NCBI GenBank assembly: GCA_045810625.1
Contig: JBJMVQ010000041.1
Span: 1 to 64,000 of the forward strand
Direction of reading: 5' to 3'
Source: JACQFZ01 sp045810625
Lineage (GTDB): Bacteria; Pseudomonadota; Gammaproteobacteria; Acidiferrobacterales; Sulfurifustaceae
Length of the DNA: 64,000 nucleotides
A model generated the notes under the pieces. That model searched no databases. It was not told the DNA's origin and saw nothing but the letters and a program-made list of their open reading frames with translations. A program made the position numbers and the translations under genes. Below, one piece after another: positions 56,907 through 64,000 of this stretch. Within the stretch, counting starts at the first letter, position 1. Every line of letters begins with the position of its first letter.

Positions 56907-58118
56907 ATGACACAAAATACCGGCCGCTTCGCCGACAACATCGTGCACTTCGCGCGAGTGCTGCGTCGCGCGGGGTTGCCGATCGGGCCGGCGAAAGTCA
57001 TCGACGCGTTGAACGCGGTGCAAGCGGTGGGTATCGAGCGCGGCGATGACTTCCGCTATGCGCTGTCGGCGGTGCTCGTGAATCGACACGAGCATCAGGA
57101 AATTTTCGACCAGGCGTTCGATGCATTCTGGCGCGATCCCGATCGCATTGAACGCATGCTGCAGGAATTGCTGCGAATGATGGGCGGTCTGCGGCGAGTC
57201 GAAATGGAACGGCCAAAGCTCGCCGAGCGCGTCGCGCGCGCGTTGTTCCCGGGCGGACCGCTGATGCCTCCGAAGCCCGAAACGCTGCCGCCCGAGCTCG
57301 AGCGCGACGCACGCTTCACCGTCTCGGCGCGCGAGGTGTTGCAGCGCAAAGATTTCGCCGGCATGACGTCGGAAGAGCTGGAAGAGGCGAAGACGGTGCT
57401 GCGCGATCTGCGCCTGCCGCTTCCGCTGTTGCCGTCGCGAAGGCTGCGGCGCGAAGCGCGCGGTCAGGTCGATTTGCGCAATACCATGAAGCAGATGGTG
57501 AAGCAGGCGGGCGGCGTGGTGCAGCTCGCGCGGCGCGCGCCGCAGATGCGCCATCCGACGCTCGTCGTGCTCTGCGACATTTCCGGCTCGATGGAAAGCT
57601 ACTCGCGCATGCTGCTGCACTTCGTGCATGCGGTGACGAACGACCGCGACCGCGTGCACACGTTTCTTTTCGGCACGCGGCTGACGAATATCACGCGCTA
57701 TCTGCGTGAACGCGATGTCGACCTCGCGCTCACCGCCGTTTCCCGTGTCGTTGCGGATTGGTCCGGCGGCACGCGTATCGGCGCGTGTCTCAGGGAGTTC
57801 AACCAGCGTTGGGGCCGGCGTTTGCTCGGCCAGGGTGCGGTCGTTTTGCTCATCAGCGACGGCCTCGACAGCGACGCCGGCGAAGGGTTGACGGCGGAAA
57901 TGCAGCGGCTCGCGAGCTCCTGCCGACGCCTTATTTGGCTGAACCCGCTCCTGCGCTACGATAGGTTCGAAGCGAAGCCGGCCGGAATCCGCGCCATGCT
58001 GCCGTACGTCGATTTGTTCCTACCCGTGCATAACCTGGCGAGCCTGGAGCAGCTCGGTGAAGCGCTCGCCGCCGGCGGGCCGCGCGCAGTGCGGGTGCGA
58101 TCCGTCGCCGCCGCTTGA
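56907..58118 (+). CDS. coxE: CoxE-like VWA protein
   Basis: 403 residues. The N-terminal half is helical (FARVLRRAGLPIGPAKVIDAL opens it, as in the CoxE family), and the C-terminal half is a VWA domain with MIDAS residues in LVVLCDISGSMESYSRM, GGTRIG and ISDGLDSDAGEGL. It partners the MoxR ATPase to mature the CO dehydrogenase-like enzyme. The end is VRVRSVAAA, slightly extended. Confidence 0.87.
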   Translation: MTQNTGRFADNIVHFARVLRRAGLPIGPAKVIDALNAVQAVGIERGDDFRYALSAVLVNRHEHQEIFDQAFDAFWRDPDRIERMLQELLRMMGGLRRVEMERPKLAERVARALFPGGPLMPPKPETLPPELERDARFTVSAREVLQRKDFAGMTSEELEEAKTVLRDLRLPLPLLPSRRLRREARGQVDLRNTMKQMVKQAGGVVQLARRAPQMRHPTLVVLCDISGSMESYSRMLLHFVHAVTNDRDRVHTFLFGTRLTNITRYLRERDVDLALTAVSRVVADWSGGTRIGACLREFNQRWGRRLLGQGAVVLLISDGLDSDAGEGLTAEMQRLASSCRRLIWLNPLLRYDRFEAKPAGIRAMLPYVDLFLPVHNLASLEQLGEALAAGGPRAVRVRSVAAA

Positions 58119-58633
58119 TCGAGAGCGGCGCCGGAATCTCGGGTTTCGAACCCTGGTCGTAAGAGCGCACTGCCGCGTCCGTTCCGTTCTCAAGTCCACC
58201 GCCAGCACGTCTTCCAACGATTCCGTTTTCTAGATCCAGTGCGGCCAGAGCGGGCATGACTTGCGGACGGCGTCGTCGCGATTGCTGAGAAGATAAATTC
58301 CAGATCGCGCGGTCCAATCGCATCTCGGAATCCGCACGGGAACAATCGGAGACGATCAACGACCCAATGTTGTGCATGCGTGCGAACGACACACGCGCGA
58401 GTTCCGTTTTTTCATCCCGCACGCAAACATGCGTGGCACTCGCAGCAGTTTCGCGTATGCACGCTATTCGTATTCGACATGCGACGCGTAGCTCTTCGAA
58501 AATATTTGTTTAGGCGTCGTCGTTGCTCGTATACTTCTTGCGCTCTCACCGAGCTGCTTCGGCGTAGGACGCGTGAAAGTTTCTCGTTTCATCGCAGAAG
58601 CAAGACGTGCAGGACGCACGTAGGGTTGCCAGG
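58119..58633. other. Gene-free spacer before the halogenase cluster
   Basis: 515 bp. Its second half is less GC-rich than the neighbours. Short open frames on both strands have no recognisable pattern. The last 130 bp contain a promoter-like sequence, so the rest may be a regulatory region or eroded sequence. Confidence 0.5.
58506..58535 (+). promoter_or_regulatory. Candidate promoter of the halogenase cluster
   Basis: TTGTTT (58506-58511), an 18-bp spacer and TATACT (58530-58535), 98 bp before the first ATG. The -10 has one mismatch, the -35 is weaker. Confidence 0.4.
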
Positions 58634-59065
58634 ATGGCGATAGGTTTCTCCGGCAGTAATTCAAGATCACGCGACGGCCGTGCGCCCATAGTATGGGGAG
58701 GCGCATCGGGTCTTCTTTACGGTTCGTGGGCGTTCGTCGTGAACTATCACGTGTCGTTTTGGCAGGCGCTGTTATCCGCGGCGACGCAATTTGGTCTGAG
58801 CTTCTTCGCGACTTCGACGCTCGCCTTTGCCATGAGCGCGATTCTCGCGTTGGGCCGTTCGCCGCTTTACTTCGCGGCCGCTGTTATCGTTCCGCTGAAT
58901 CTACTCGCTGCTGTATTTGCCCTTGCGCACTGGTTGGCGGGGACACCGCATATCGTTGCAACGATCGCGCCGTCGTATTTGCTCGGCCTCGTCTTCTGCG
59001 TCGTTTATAGCACCAACGCGATACGGCAGCGCGGAGCTTTGACGGCGACGCTATCGAGAGACTGA
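58634..59065 (+). CDS. Small integral membrane protein, unknown
   Basis: 143 residues from ATG 58634, with AGG upstream only. About four membrane helices: IVWGGASGLLYGSWAFVVNY, ALLSAATQFGLSFFATSTLA, SPLYFAAAVIVPLNLLAAVF and IVATIAPSYLLGLVFCVVYS. There is no recognised family. It ends 1 bp before the SDR gene, so it is probably the first gene of the cluster and may serve transport or anchoring. Confidence 0.6.
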   Translation: MAIGFSGSNSRSRDGRAPIVWGGASGLLYGSWAFVVNYHVSFWQALLSAATQFGLSFFATSTLAFAMSAILALGRSPLYFAAAVIVPLNLLAAVFALAHWLAGTPHIVATIAPSYLLGLVFCVVYSTNAIRQRGALTATLSRD

Positions 59066-59066
59066 A

Positions 59067-59762
59067 GTGATTGTTGCGATCACGGGCACGCGCAAAGGAA
59101 TTGGCCGAACGCTCGCGGAGCATTTCCTCGGCGACGGACATACGGTATTCGGATGCAGCCGTAAGGAATCGACCTTGGAGCACGCAAATTACTTCCATCA
59201 TCTCCTCGACGTGGCGGAAGAAAGCGCCGTCAAGACATTCTTCCGCACTATACGCGCGCGCTGTGGGAAACTCGACGTGCTCATCAATAACGCCGCGGAG
59301 GCGTCGATGAACCACGTCCTGCTCACACCGAAAGCGACGCTTACGCGTCTCTACGAGACGAATCTCGCGGGAACGTTCGTTTGCAGCCAAGAAGCGGCGA
59401 AGCTCTTGAAGAAAAGCGAGTCGGGACGAATTATCAACTTCTCCTCCGTCGCGGTGCCGATGCGCCTCGAAGGAGCGGCGGCCTATTCGGCAACGAAGTC
59501 CGCGGTGGTCAATCTGACGGAAATCATGAGTAAGGAGCTCGGGTCCTACGGGATTACGGTCAACGCAATCGGACCGACGCCGGTGCTGACGAGCATGACG
59601 CGTACAGTGCCGAAGGAGCTGATCGACCGGCTCATCGATCGTCAGACGATCAAACGCATGGGGACCATGGAAGATCTGATCAACGTCGTTGATTTTCTCG
59701 TGCGTCCGGCGAGCAGCTTCATCACCGGCCAAACGATCTATCTCGGGGGAATCGTGCCGTGA
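59067..59762 (+). CDS. Short-chain dehydrogenase/reductase
   Basis: 231 residues. NAD(P) motif MIVAITGTRKGIGRTLAEHF, NNAAEA (in place of NNAG), and the catalytic Ser in NFSSVAVPM with YSATK. It ends with SSFITGQTIYLGG as in FabG-like proteins. Within this cluster it may reduce a keto group on an acyl or ring intermediate; the substrate is unknown. It overlaps the ligase gene by ATGA-type GTGA. Confidence 0.85.
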   Translation: MIVAITGTRKGIGRTLAEHFLGDGHTVFGCSRKESTLEHANYFHHLLDVAEESAVKTFFRTIRARCGKLDVLINNAAEASMNHVLLTPKATLTRLYETNLAGTFVCSQEAAKLLKKSESGRIINFSSVAVPMRLEGAAAYSATKSAVVNLTEIMSKELGSYGITVNAIGPTPVLTSMTRTVPKELIDRLIDRQTIKRMGTMEDLINVVDFLVRPASSFITGQTIYLGGIVP

Positions 59763-61153
59763 CGGCGAAGCCATTCATCGAGCGCGTACGCAGCTTCGGC
59801 GCCCGGCCGGCGCTCTACACCGCGGAGTCGTCGCAAACCTACGTGGAGCTGGGGGAGACGATACGCCGGCAACAGTCGCGCCTCGATGTCGCCGGCATTG
59901 CGCCGAAGGCGACGGTATTTCTGCAAGGGGACTATTCGTTCGACAACATCGCGCTACTGCTGGCGCTGTATCAAAACGGAAACATTGTTGCGCTGAACAC
60001 CGTTGAGCAGCAGAAGGAGATGGCGGACAAGATTACCGCCGCCGATCCGGAATTCGTAATCGACGCGAGCGGCGTGCGTGCGCGCGAGCCCGCGGGCGCG
60101 CCGCAGCCGCTGATTCAGCGGCTGCGGGACCAATCGCACGCCGGACTCGTCCTCTTCAGCAGCGGCACGACGGGGCGGCCGAAAGCGATGTTGCACGATC
60201 TAGACAATCTCGCCGATGCCTATTTGGCGAGGCGCCCGAAGCAGATGAACATCCTGTTGTTCCTGCTGTTCGATCATATCGGTGGAATCAACACGCTGCT
60301 TTCGGTCCTCGCGATGGGTGCGGCGGCCACGCTACCGCACGAACGAACGCCGGAAAGCGTATGTGCGCTGGTCGAACGGCGCCGTGTTGTCGTGCTTCCC
60401 GTGTCGCCGACGTTTCTCAATTTGCTGTTCGTCAGCGGCGTTCTCGATCGCTACGACTTGAGCTCGCTGCGAATGATCACGTACGGCACCGAACCGATGC
60501 CCGAAAGCTTGCTGCACAAGCTCAAGCGGCGCTTCCCGAAGGTAAAGCTGCACCAGACGTTCGGGACCAGCGAGACGGGCATCATCAATACGGCGTCGCG
60601 CTCTTCGGACAGCTTGTTCATGAAGTTCGACGACGCGGGCATCGAGTACAAGATCGTCGACGGGGAGCTGTGGCTGCGCAGCCGTCGACAGATACTCGGT
60701 TACTTGAACGCCGCGGCGCGCAGCGAAAGTTTCACCGCGGATGGGTGGTTCCGTACCGGCGATTTGGTCGATCAGTCCGAGGACGGATATCTGCGCATTC
60801 GCGGCCGCAGCAAAGAGCTGATCAATGTCGGCGGAGAAAAAGTGTTTCCTGCCGAGGTGGAATCGGTGGTTCTGCAGCTCCCGTTCGTCCGCGATTGCCG
60901 GGTTTACGGTCGACCGAATGCGATCACGGGACAGTCGGTGTGCGCCGATGTCGTGCTCGCCGCGCCGGACGAAGCCGCGCGCAAGGCGCTTCTGCGAGAG
61001 ATCAAATCATTCGCGCAAGCGAATTTGGATCCGTACAAGGTACCGACGCGGGTCTATGCCGTCGAGCAGATTCCGTACTCGACGCGTTTCAAGAAAACGC
61101 TGCCGGCGGACAGCGTTCGACAGGATTCCGGCGAGGCGTCATGGAACAACTAG
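59759..61153 (+). CDS. AMP-dependent acyl-activating enzyme (ANL family)
   Basis: 464 residues, about 50-80 shorter than typical acyl-CoA ligases because the N-terminal region is compact. Motifs: LFSSGTTGRPKAMLHD (near 132-147), TFGTSETGI, DGWFRTGDLVDQSEDGYLRI, GRSKELINVGGEKVFPAEVE, and the late Lys in RFKKTLPADS. It would activate a carboxylic acid for transfer to CoA or a carrier protein. No carrier protein gene is visible next to it. It overlaps the next gene by 13 bp. Confidence 0.85.
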   Translation: MTAKPFIERVRSFGARPALYTAESSQTYVELGETIRRQQSRLDVAGIAPKATVFLQGDYSFDNIALLLALYQNGNIVALNTVEQQKEMADKITAADPEFVIDASGVRAREPAGAPQPLIQRLRDQSHAGLVLFSSGTTGRPKAMLHDLDNLADAYLARRPKQMNILLFLLFDHIGGINTLLSVLAMGAAATLPHERTPESVCALVERRRVVVLPVSPTFLNLLFVSGVLDRYDLSSLRMITYGTEPMPESLLHKLKRRFPKVKLHQTFGTSETGIINTASRSSDSLFMKFDDAGIEYKIVDGELWLRSRRQILGYLNAAARSESFTADGWFRTGDLVDQSEDGYLRIRGRSKELINVGGEKVFPAEVESVVLQLPFVRDCRVYGRPNAITGQSVCADVVLAAPDEAARKALLREIKSFAQANLDPYKVPTRVYAVEQIPYSTRFKKTLPADSVRQDSGEASWNN

Positions 61154-61818
61154 TGATTATCGGAGCAGGCGGGTTTGCCCGCGAGATCTACGGCTATTTT
61201 CGGGCGGCGACCGACGTCCGCCGTGAGGCGATCGTCTTCAAGGGCTACCTCGACGTGGAGCCGGAGAGCATCAACGTCTTCGGCGAAGGCGTACATCTCG
61301 GCATCGAATCGCGCTACGTGCTGTCGGCGGAGGATCGCTTCCTCCTCGGTATGGCCGATGTCTCGAAACGTGCCGCCATCCTCGCCGAATATTTTACGCG
61401 CGGTTGGCCGAGCCTGAACGTCATCCACCCGAGCGCGACCATCGATTCAAGCGCCGTCATCGGCATCGGTAACGTCATCGGACCGCATTGTCATATCGGC
61501 GCGAATGTGCGGATGGGAAATCACAACGTGCTCAATTTCGGATGTTCCGTCGGCCACGATTCGCAGGTCGGCGACAACAACGTGCTCGCGTCCGGCGTGC
61601 AGATCGGCGGATACGTTCAAATGAACGACGACAACTTCTACGGCATCAGCGCCGCGATTATCCCACGTATTCGCATCGGGAGCGGCAACAAGGTGCAGGC
61701 CGGCACTACCGTGACCGCCAACATCGGCGAGAACGCCTTTTACTTCCATCGTGACATCAATAAGGTGGCGCACATCTTTGCCAACGGCACGCCGTCGGTC
61801 GCGATCGATCAGCAATAG
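61141..61818 (+). CDS. PglD/NeuD-like left-handed beta-helix acyltransferase
   Basis: 225 residues from ATG 61141. It starts with the NeuD/PglD Rossmann-like block EQLVIIGAGGFAREIYGYF, and its second half has hexapeptide repeats (SAVIGIGNVIGPHCHIGANV, VGDNNVLASGVQIGGYVQM, IRIGSGNKVQAGTTVTANIG), with His in CSVGHDSQVG as likely base. Such enzymes acetylate amino sugars or related amines; the acyl donor here may come from the adjacent ligase. The ends overlap the ligase gene, so they are tightly coupled. Confidence 0.82.
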   Translation: MEQLVIIGAGGFAREIYGYFRAATDVRREAIVFKGYLDVEPESINVFGEGVHLGIESRYVLSAEDRFLLGMADVSKRAAILAEYFTRGWPSLNVIHPSATIDSSAVIGIGNVIGPHCHIGANVRMGNHNVLNFGCSVGHDSQVGDNNVLASGVQIGGYVQMNDDNFYGISAAIIPRIRIGSGNKVQAGTTVTANIGENAFYFHRDINKVAHIFANGTPSVAIDQQ

Positions 61819-61844
61819 GGAATGACGAGAACGGAGGAGTGGCA

Positions 61845-63560
61845 ATGAGCAGTTCCGCAATCGTGGTTGGCGCCGGCCCCGCCGGCTGCGTCGCTGCGCT
61901 GGCTCTGCGCAAACTCGGTCATGAGGTGACGCTGCTGGAACGCGCCACGGCGCCCGAGTACAAGATCGGCGAATCATTCTTGCCCGGCACGCTGTCGATT
62001 CTGCAGCGTCTCGGCTTGATGGACAGAATTAACGCAGCCGGATTCGTGCGCAAGCCGTCGGCCACGTTCATTTGGGGTGCGGATGCTGCGCCTTGGACGT
62101 TCTCGTTTGCGACGCCGTGTCCCGAGCCCTGGATATTCGATCACGCGATTCAAGCGCTGCGCGCCGAATTCGACGGTTTGTTACTCGATGCCGCGCGCGA
62201 TGCGGGCGCGGACGTGCGCATGGGTCACAACATCGCAAAGATCGATCTCTCCGATGCCAGCCGCGTTTCGGTCGACTGGCGCACGCCGACCGATCACGGC
62301 CGCCTGTCCGCCAGCTTTCTGGTCGACGCTTCGGGTCAGGCCGGGTTGATAGCGCGGGCGCACAAGCTGCGGCGCTACGACGAGTTTTATCGCAGCCTTG
62401 CGGTATGGAACTATTTCAGAGCGACGCGGAAGTTCACGGGCGATTTGAACGGAACGACGTTCTCCATCACCTTTCGCGATGGTTGGATCTGGATGATACC
62501 GTTGAAAGACGGTACATACTCGGTCGGCGCGGTCGTCGATATGGAAAGCCTGCCGCGACTCAAGGAGATCGGCGAGGACGCCTTTCTCCACGAGTGCCTC
62601 GCCGCGGCCCCGGAGGTGAGCACGATCGTCGACATCGAACATCCGCAAAGTCATACGCGCATCATCCGCGAATGGTCGTACGACGCGGATAAGTTTTCCT
62701 TCGGACGTGTGTTCATGTGCGGCGACGCCGCGTGCTTCACGGATCCGCTGTTCTCGCAGGGCGTGCATTTGGCAACCCAATCGGCGGTTTGCGCGGCGGC
62801 GTCGATCGATTATCTATTGCGGCATCCCGAAAAGGAGGCGAGCGTACACGGCTGGTTCGACCGCTCGTATCGCGAGTCGTACTCGCAATACCACGAGTTT
62901 CTGGCTTCGTTCTACAGCTACGCGTCGCGTCTTATGCCGGACTCGCCGTTCTGGTCGAAGCGGCGAATCGGCAATCTCGCCGACAAGCGCTTCGAAAATA
63001 AGCTTTGGTTTTCGTCGCTGACCGGCCAGACAACCAACACCGAAGAGGGCGATCTGATCGACGAGTTCGTGTCGCGCTCGGGAAACATGATCAGCATCGG
63101 TCAGCATCTGCGCAAGAACCTATCCGAGGATTTCACCGAAGCCGAGCTGGCGGGCGCGCGACTCAATTGGATCACGCAGCTGACGAAATCGCTCAACCGG
63201 ATCGTACGGCTGCACTGGCAAGGCGACGATGTACGCCTGTATGCGATATACAAAGTGGAGCCGCTCACGTTCAAGCTGCGCGAGTACTTCGTGGTCGGGA
63301 ACGAGAAAGGCGTCCGTATGCAGAAGTATCCGTTGAACGAGCAATACCGTTCGATCCTCGCGTCGCTCAATCAGGAGCCGATCGGCTACAAGGAGCTGAT
63401 TCGCCGCTTTAAACAGATCGAAGAGCGCGACATTTCTTCGCAAATCGTCGTCCGCCTCATGGAAGCGGGGCTGCTGCGCGGATACGACAAGAACGGCGCC
63501 CCGGTTTCGATTCAACGCCGACTACGGTTTGACGGCGTTGGGGCGGAGTATGAGGTATAG
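61845..63560 (+). CDS. Flavin-dependent halogenase-like FAD oxidoreductase
   Basis: 571 residues from ATG 61845, with GGAGGAG upstream; GTG 61839 is an alternative. FAD motif VVGAGPAGCVAAL; a candidate catalytic Lys70 in VRKPSATFIWG; the halogenase signature WIWMIP (residues 214-219, WxWxIP); and FTDPLFSQGVHLAT (298-311), the F-x-D-P-x-F-S-x-G motif. All three point to the halogenase branch, not simple monooxygenases. After about residue 400 a long extension ends in a winged-helix-like region (RSILASLNQEPIGYKELIRR). Substrate unknown; possibly a carrier- or CoA-bound acyl group. Confidence 0.82.
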   Translation: MSSSAIVVGAGPAGCVAALALRKLGHEVTLLERATAPEYKIGESFLPGTLSILQRLGLMDRINAAGFVRKPSATFIWGADAAPWTFSFATPCPEPWIFDHAIQALRAEFDGLLLDAARDAGADVRMGHNIAKIDLSDASRVSVDWRTPTDHGRLSASFLVDASGQAGLIARAHKLRRYDEFYRSLAVWNYFRATRKFTGDLNGTTFSITFRDGWIWMIPLKDGTYSVGAVVDMESLPRLKEIGEDAFLHECLAAAPEVSTIVDIEHPQSHTRIIREWSYDADKFSFGRVFMCGDAACFTDPLFSQGVHLATQSAVCAAASIDYLLRHPEKEASVHGWFDRSYRESYSQYHEFLASFYSYASRLMPDSPFWSKRRIGNLADKRFENKLWFSSLTGQTTNTEEGDLIDEFVSRSGNMISIGQHLRKNLSEDFTEAELAGARLNWITQLTKSLNRIVRLHWQGDDVRLYAIYKVEPLTFKLREYFVVGNEKGVRMQKYPLNEQYRSILASLNQEPIGYKELIRRFKQIEERDISSQIVVRLMEAGLLRGYDKNGAPVSIQRRLRFDGVGAEYEV

Positions 63561-63647
63561 CGAGTTCGCAGCGGCAGGGAAGCCCGTGTTGCGGCAGGGA
63601 ACGCCCTCAACCCATGGCCGGTCACGGCCGTACCCGGAGGCTACGTG

Positions 63648-64000
63648 ATGACGCAACCTGTCGTGATAATCGTTCCCGGACTCGGCAACTCGGGTCCGGA
63701 GCACTGGCAATCGTATTGGGAATCGAGCTATCCGGGCGCGACGCGCGTCGTGCAAGACGACTGGGAGCGTCCCGAGTTGCAAGGCTGGGTCGCGCGGCTG
63801 CAGGACACGATCGAACGCGTGAAGGCGCCCGTGGTTCTGGTCGCACACAGTCTCGCTTGCAGCCTGGTCGGGCATTGGGCGGTACGCCACGGCCCGGGCC
63901 GAGTGCGTGCCGCGCTGCTGGTTTCGCCGGCCGATGTCGATTCGCCGGCGCATACGCCGGCCGAGGTGCGTGGCTTCGCGCCGATGCCGCTCGCCCGTTT
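63648..64000 (+). CDS. RBBP9/YdeN-type alpha/beta hydrolase, N-terminal part
   Basis: 117 codons to the window edge, starting at ATG 63648 with GGAGG at 63636-63640. It begins VVIIVPGLGNSGPEHWQSYW and has the nucleophile elbow in LVAHSLACSLVGHWA, both typical of RBBP9 serine hydrolases. The end is beyond the window. It follows the halogenase by 87 bp and may or may not belong to that cluster. Confidence 0.85.
   Translation, partial: MTQPVVIIVPGLGNSGPEHWQSYWESSYPGATRVVQDDWERPELQGWVARLQDTIERVKAPVVLVAHSLACSLVGHWAVRHGPGRVRAALLVSPADVDSPAHTPAEVRGFAPMPLAR

Noticed and set aside
58464..58706. 80-codon minus-strand frame in the gap before the halogenase cluster
   Set aside because: No recognisable pattern and it overlaps the promoter and first gene of the plus-strand operon.
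1..64000. rRNA, tRNA, transposase or prophage genes
   Set aside because: Reading both strands I found no rRNA segments, tRNA cloverleafs, integrase or transposase motifs; a tRNAscan or Infernal run would be decisive.

Overview
This 64 kb window looks like chromosomal DNA of a GC-rich gammaproteobacterium outside the enteric and Vibrio groups. The evidence is gene order: an M23 peptidase diverging from dciA, then lolC-lolD, comEC-exbB-exbD-msbA-lpxK-Trm112-kdsB-LMW-PTP facing rne, and rluC-HAD-Rieske-sppA, maf, yceD-rpmF-plsX-fabHDG-acpP-fabF-mltG-tmk-holB-pilZ-tatD. As I recall, a similar order occurs in Xanthomonadales and Nevskiales relatives; the order cannot be fixed from sequence alone. 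No rRNA, tRNA, CRISPR array, transposase or phage gene was seen.

Layout. 1-4.1 kb: partial M23 peptidase, DciA, a CapA-like protein and LolC-LolD. 4.2-7.6 kb: a VWA lipoprotein divergent from an ECF sigma factor and its membrane-anchored partner, standing between lolD and comEC. 7.8-15.8 kb: DNA uptake, ExbBD energy transduction, and lipid A/Kdo supply (msbA, lpxK, kdsB). 15.9-18.6 kb: rne with a long leader that resembles the autoregulatory 5' UTR of enteric rne. 18.6-32.6 kb: the rluC-sppA group and the fatty-acid synthesis operon running into mltG-tmk-holB-pilZ-tatD. 32.9-38.9 kb: an acyl-CoA synthetase, a class V aminotransferase, two adjacent ferritin-like proteins and NudC. 38.9-45.3 kb: a six-gene stressosome operon on the minus strand (RsbR-, RsbS- and RsbT-like proteins, an RsbX-like phosphatase with an added kinase domain, and two hybrid histidine kinases). 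45.8-58.1 kb: a Pat-type protein acetyltransferase and a form II aerobic CO-dehydrogenase-like cluster (S-L-M, then MoxR/CoxD-like and CoxE-like genes), split by an ilvBN operon on the other strand. 58.6-64 kb: a small membrane protein, SDR, acyl-activating enzyme, PglD/NeuD-like acyltransferase and flavin-dependent halogenase, probably a small specialised-metabolite cluster, then a truncated alpha/beta hydrolase.

Regulatory and structural DNA is unusually readable. The ilvBN operon has a promoter, a Val/Ile/Leu-rich leader peptide and a perfect terminator, so it is very likely controlled by attenuation. The fatty-acid operon has a consensus promoter placed so close to the yceD start codon that the mRNA should be nearly leaderless. 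Five spacers carry a mobile-looking family of inverted repeats built from 9-bp units (CGCRNAGGA); four of these lie between convergent genes. The coxM/ilvN spacer also nests two other palindromic repeat families. A tandem array of short palindromes (GAGCAC-N8-GTGCTC) lies upstream of the coxD-like gene.

The best candidates for less-described biology are the halogenase cluster, the stressosome wired to two hybrid kinases with no SigB-type output gene nearby, the tandem ferritin-like pair, and the repeat elements in convergent spacers.
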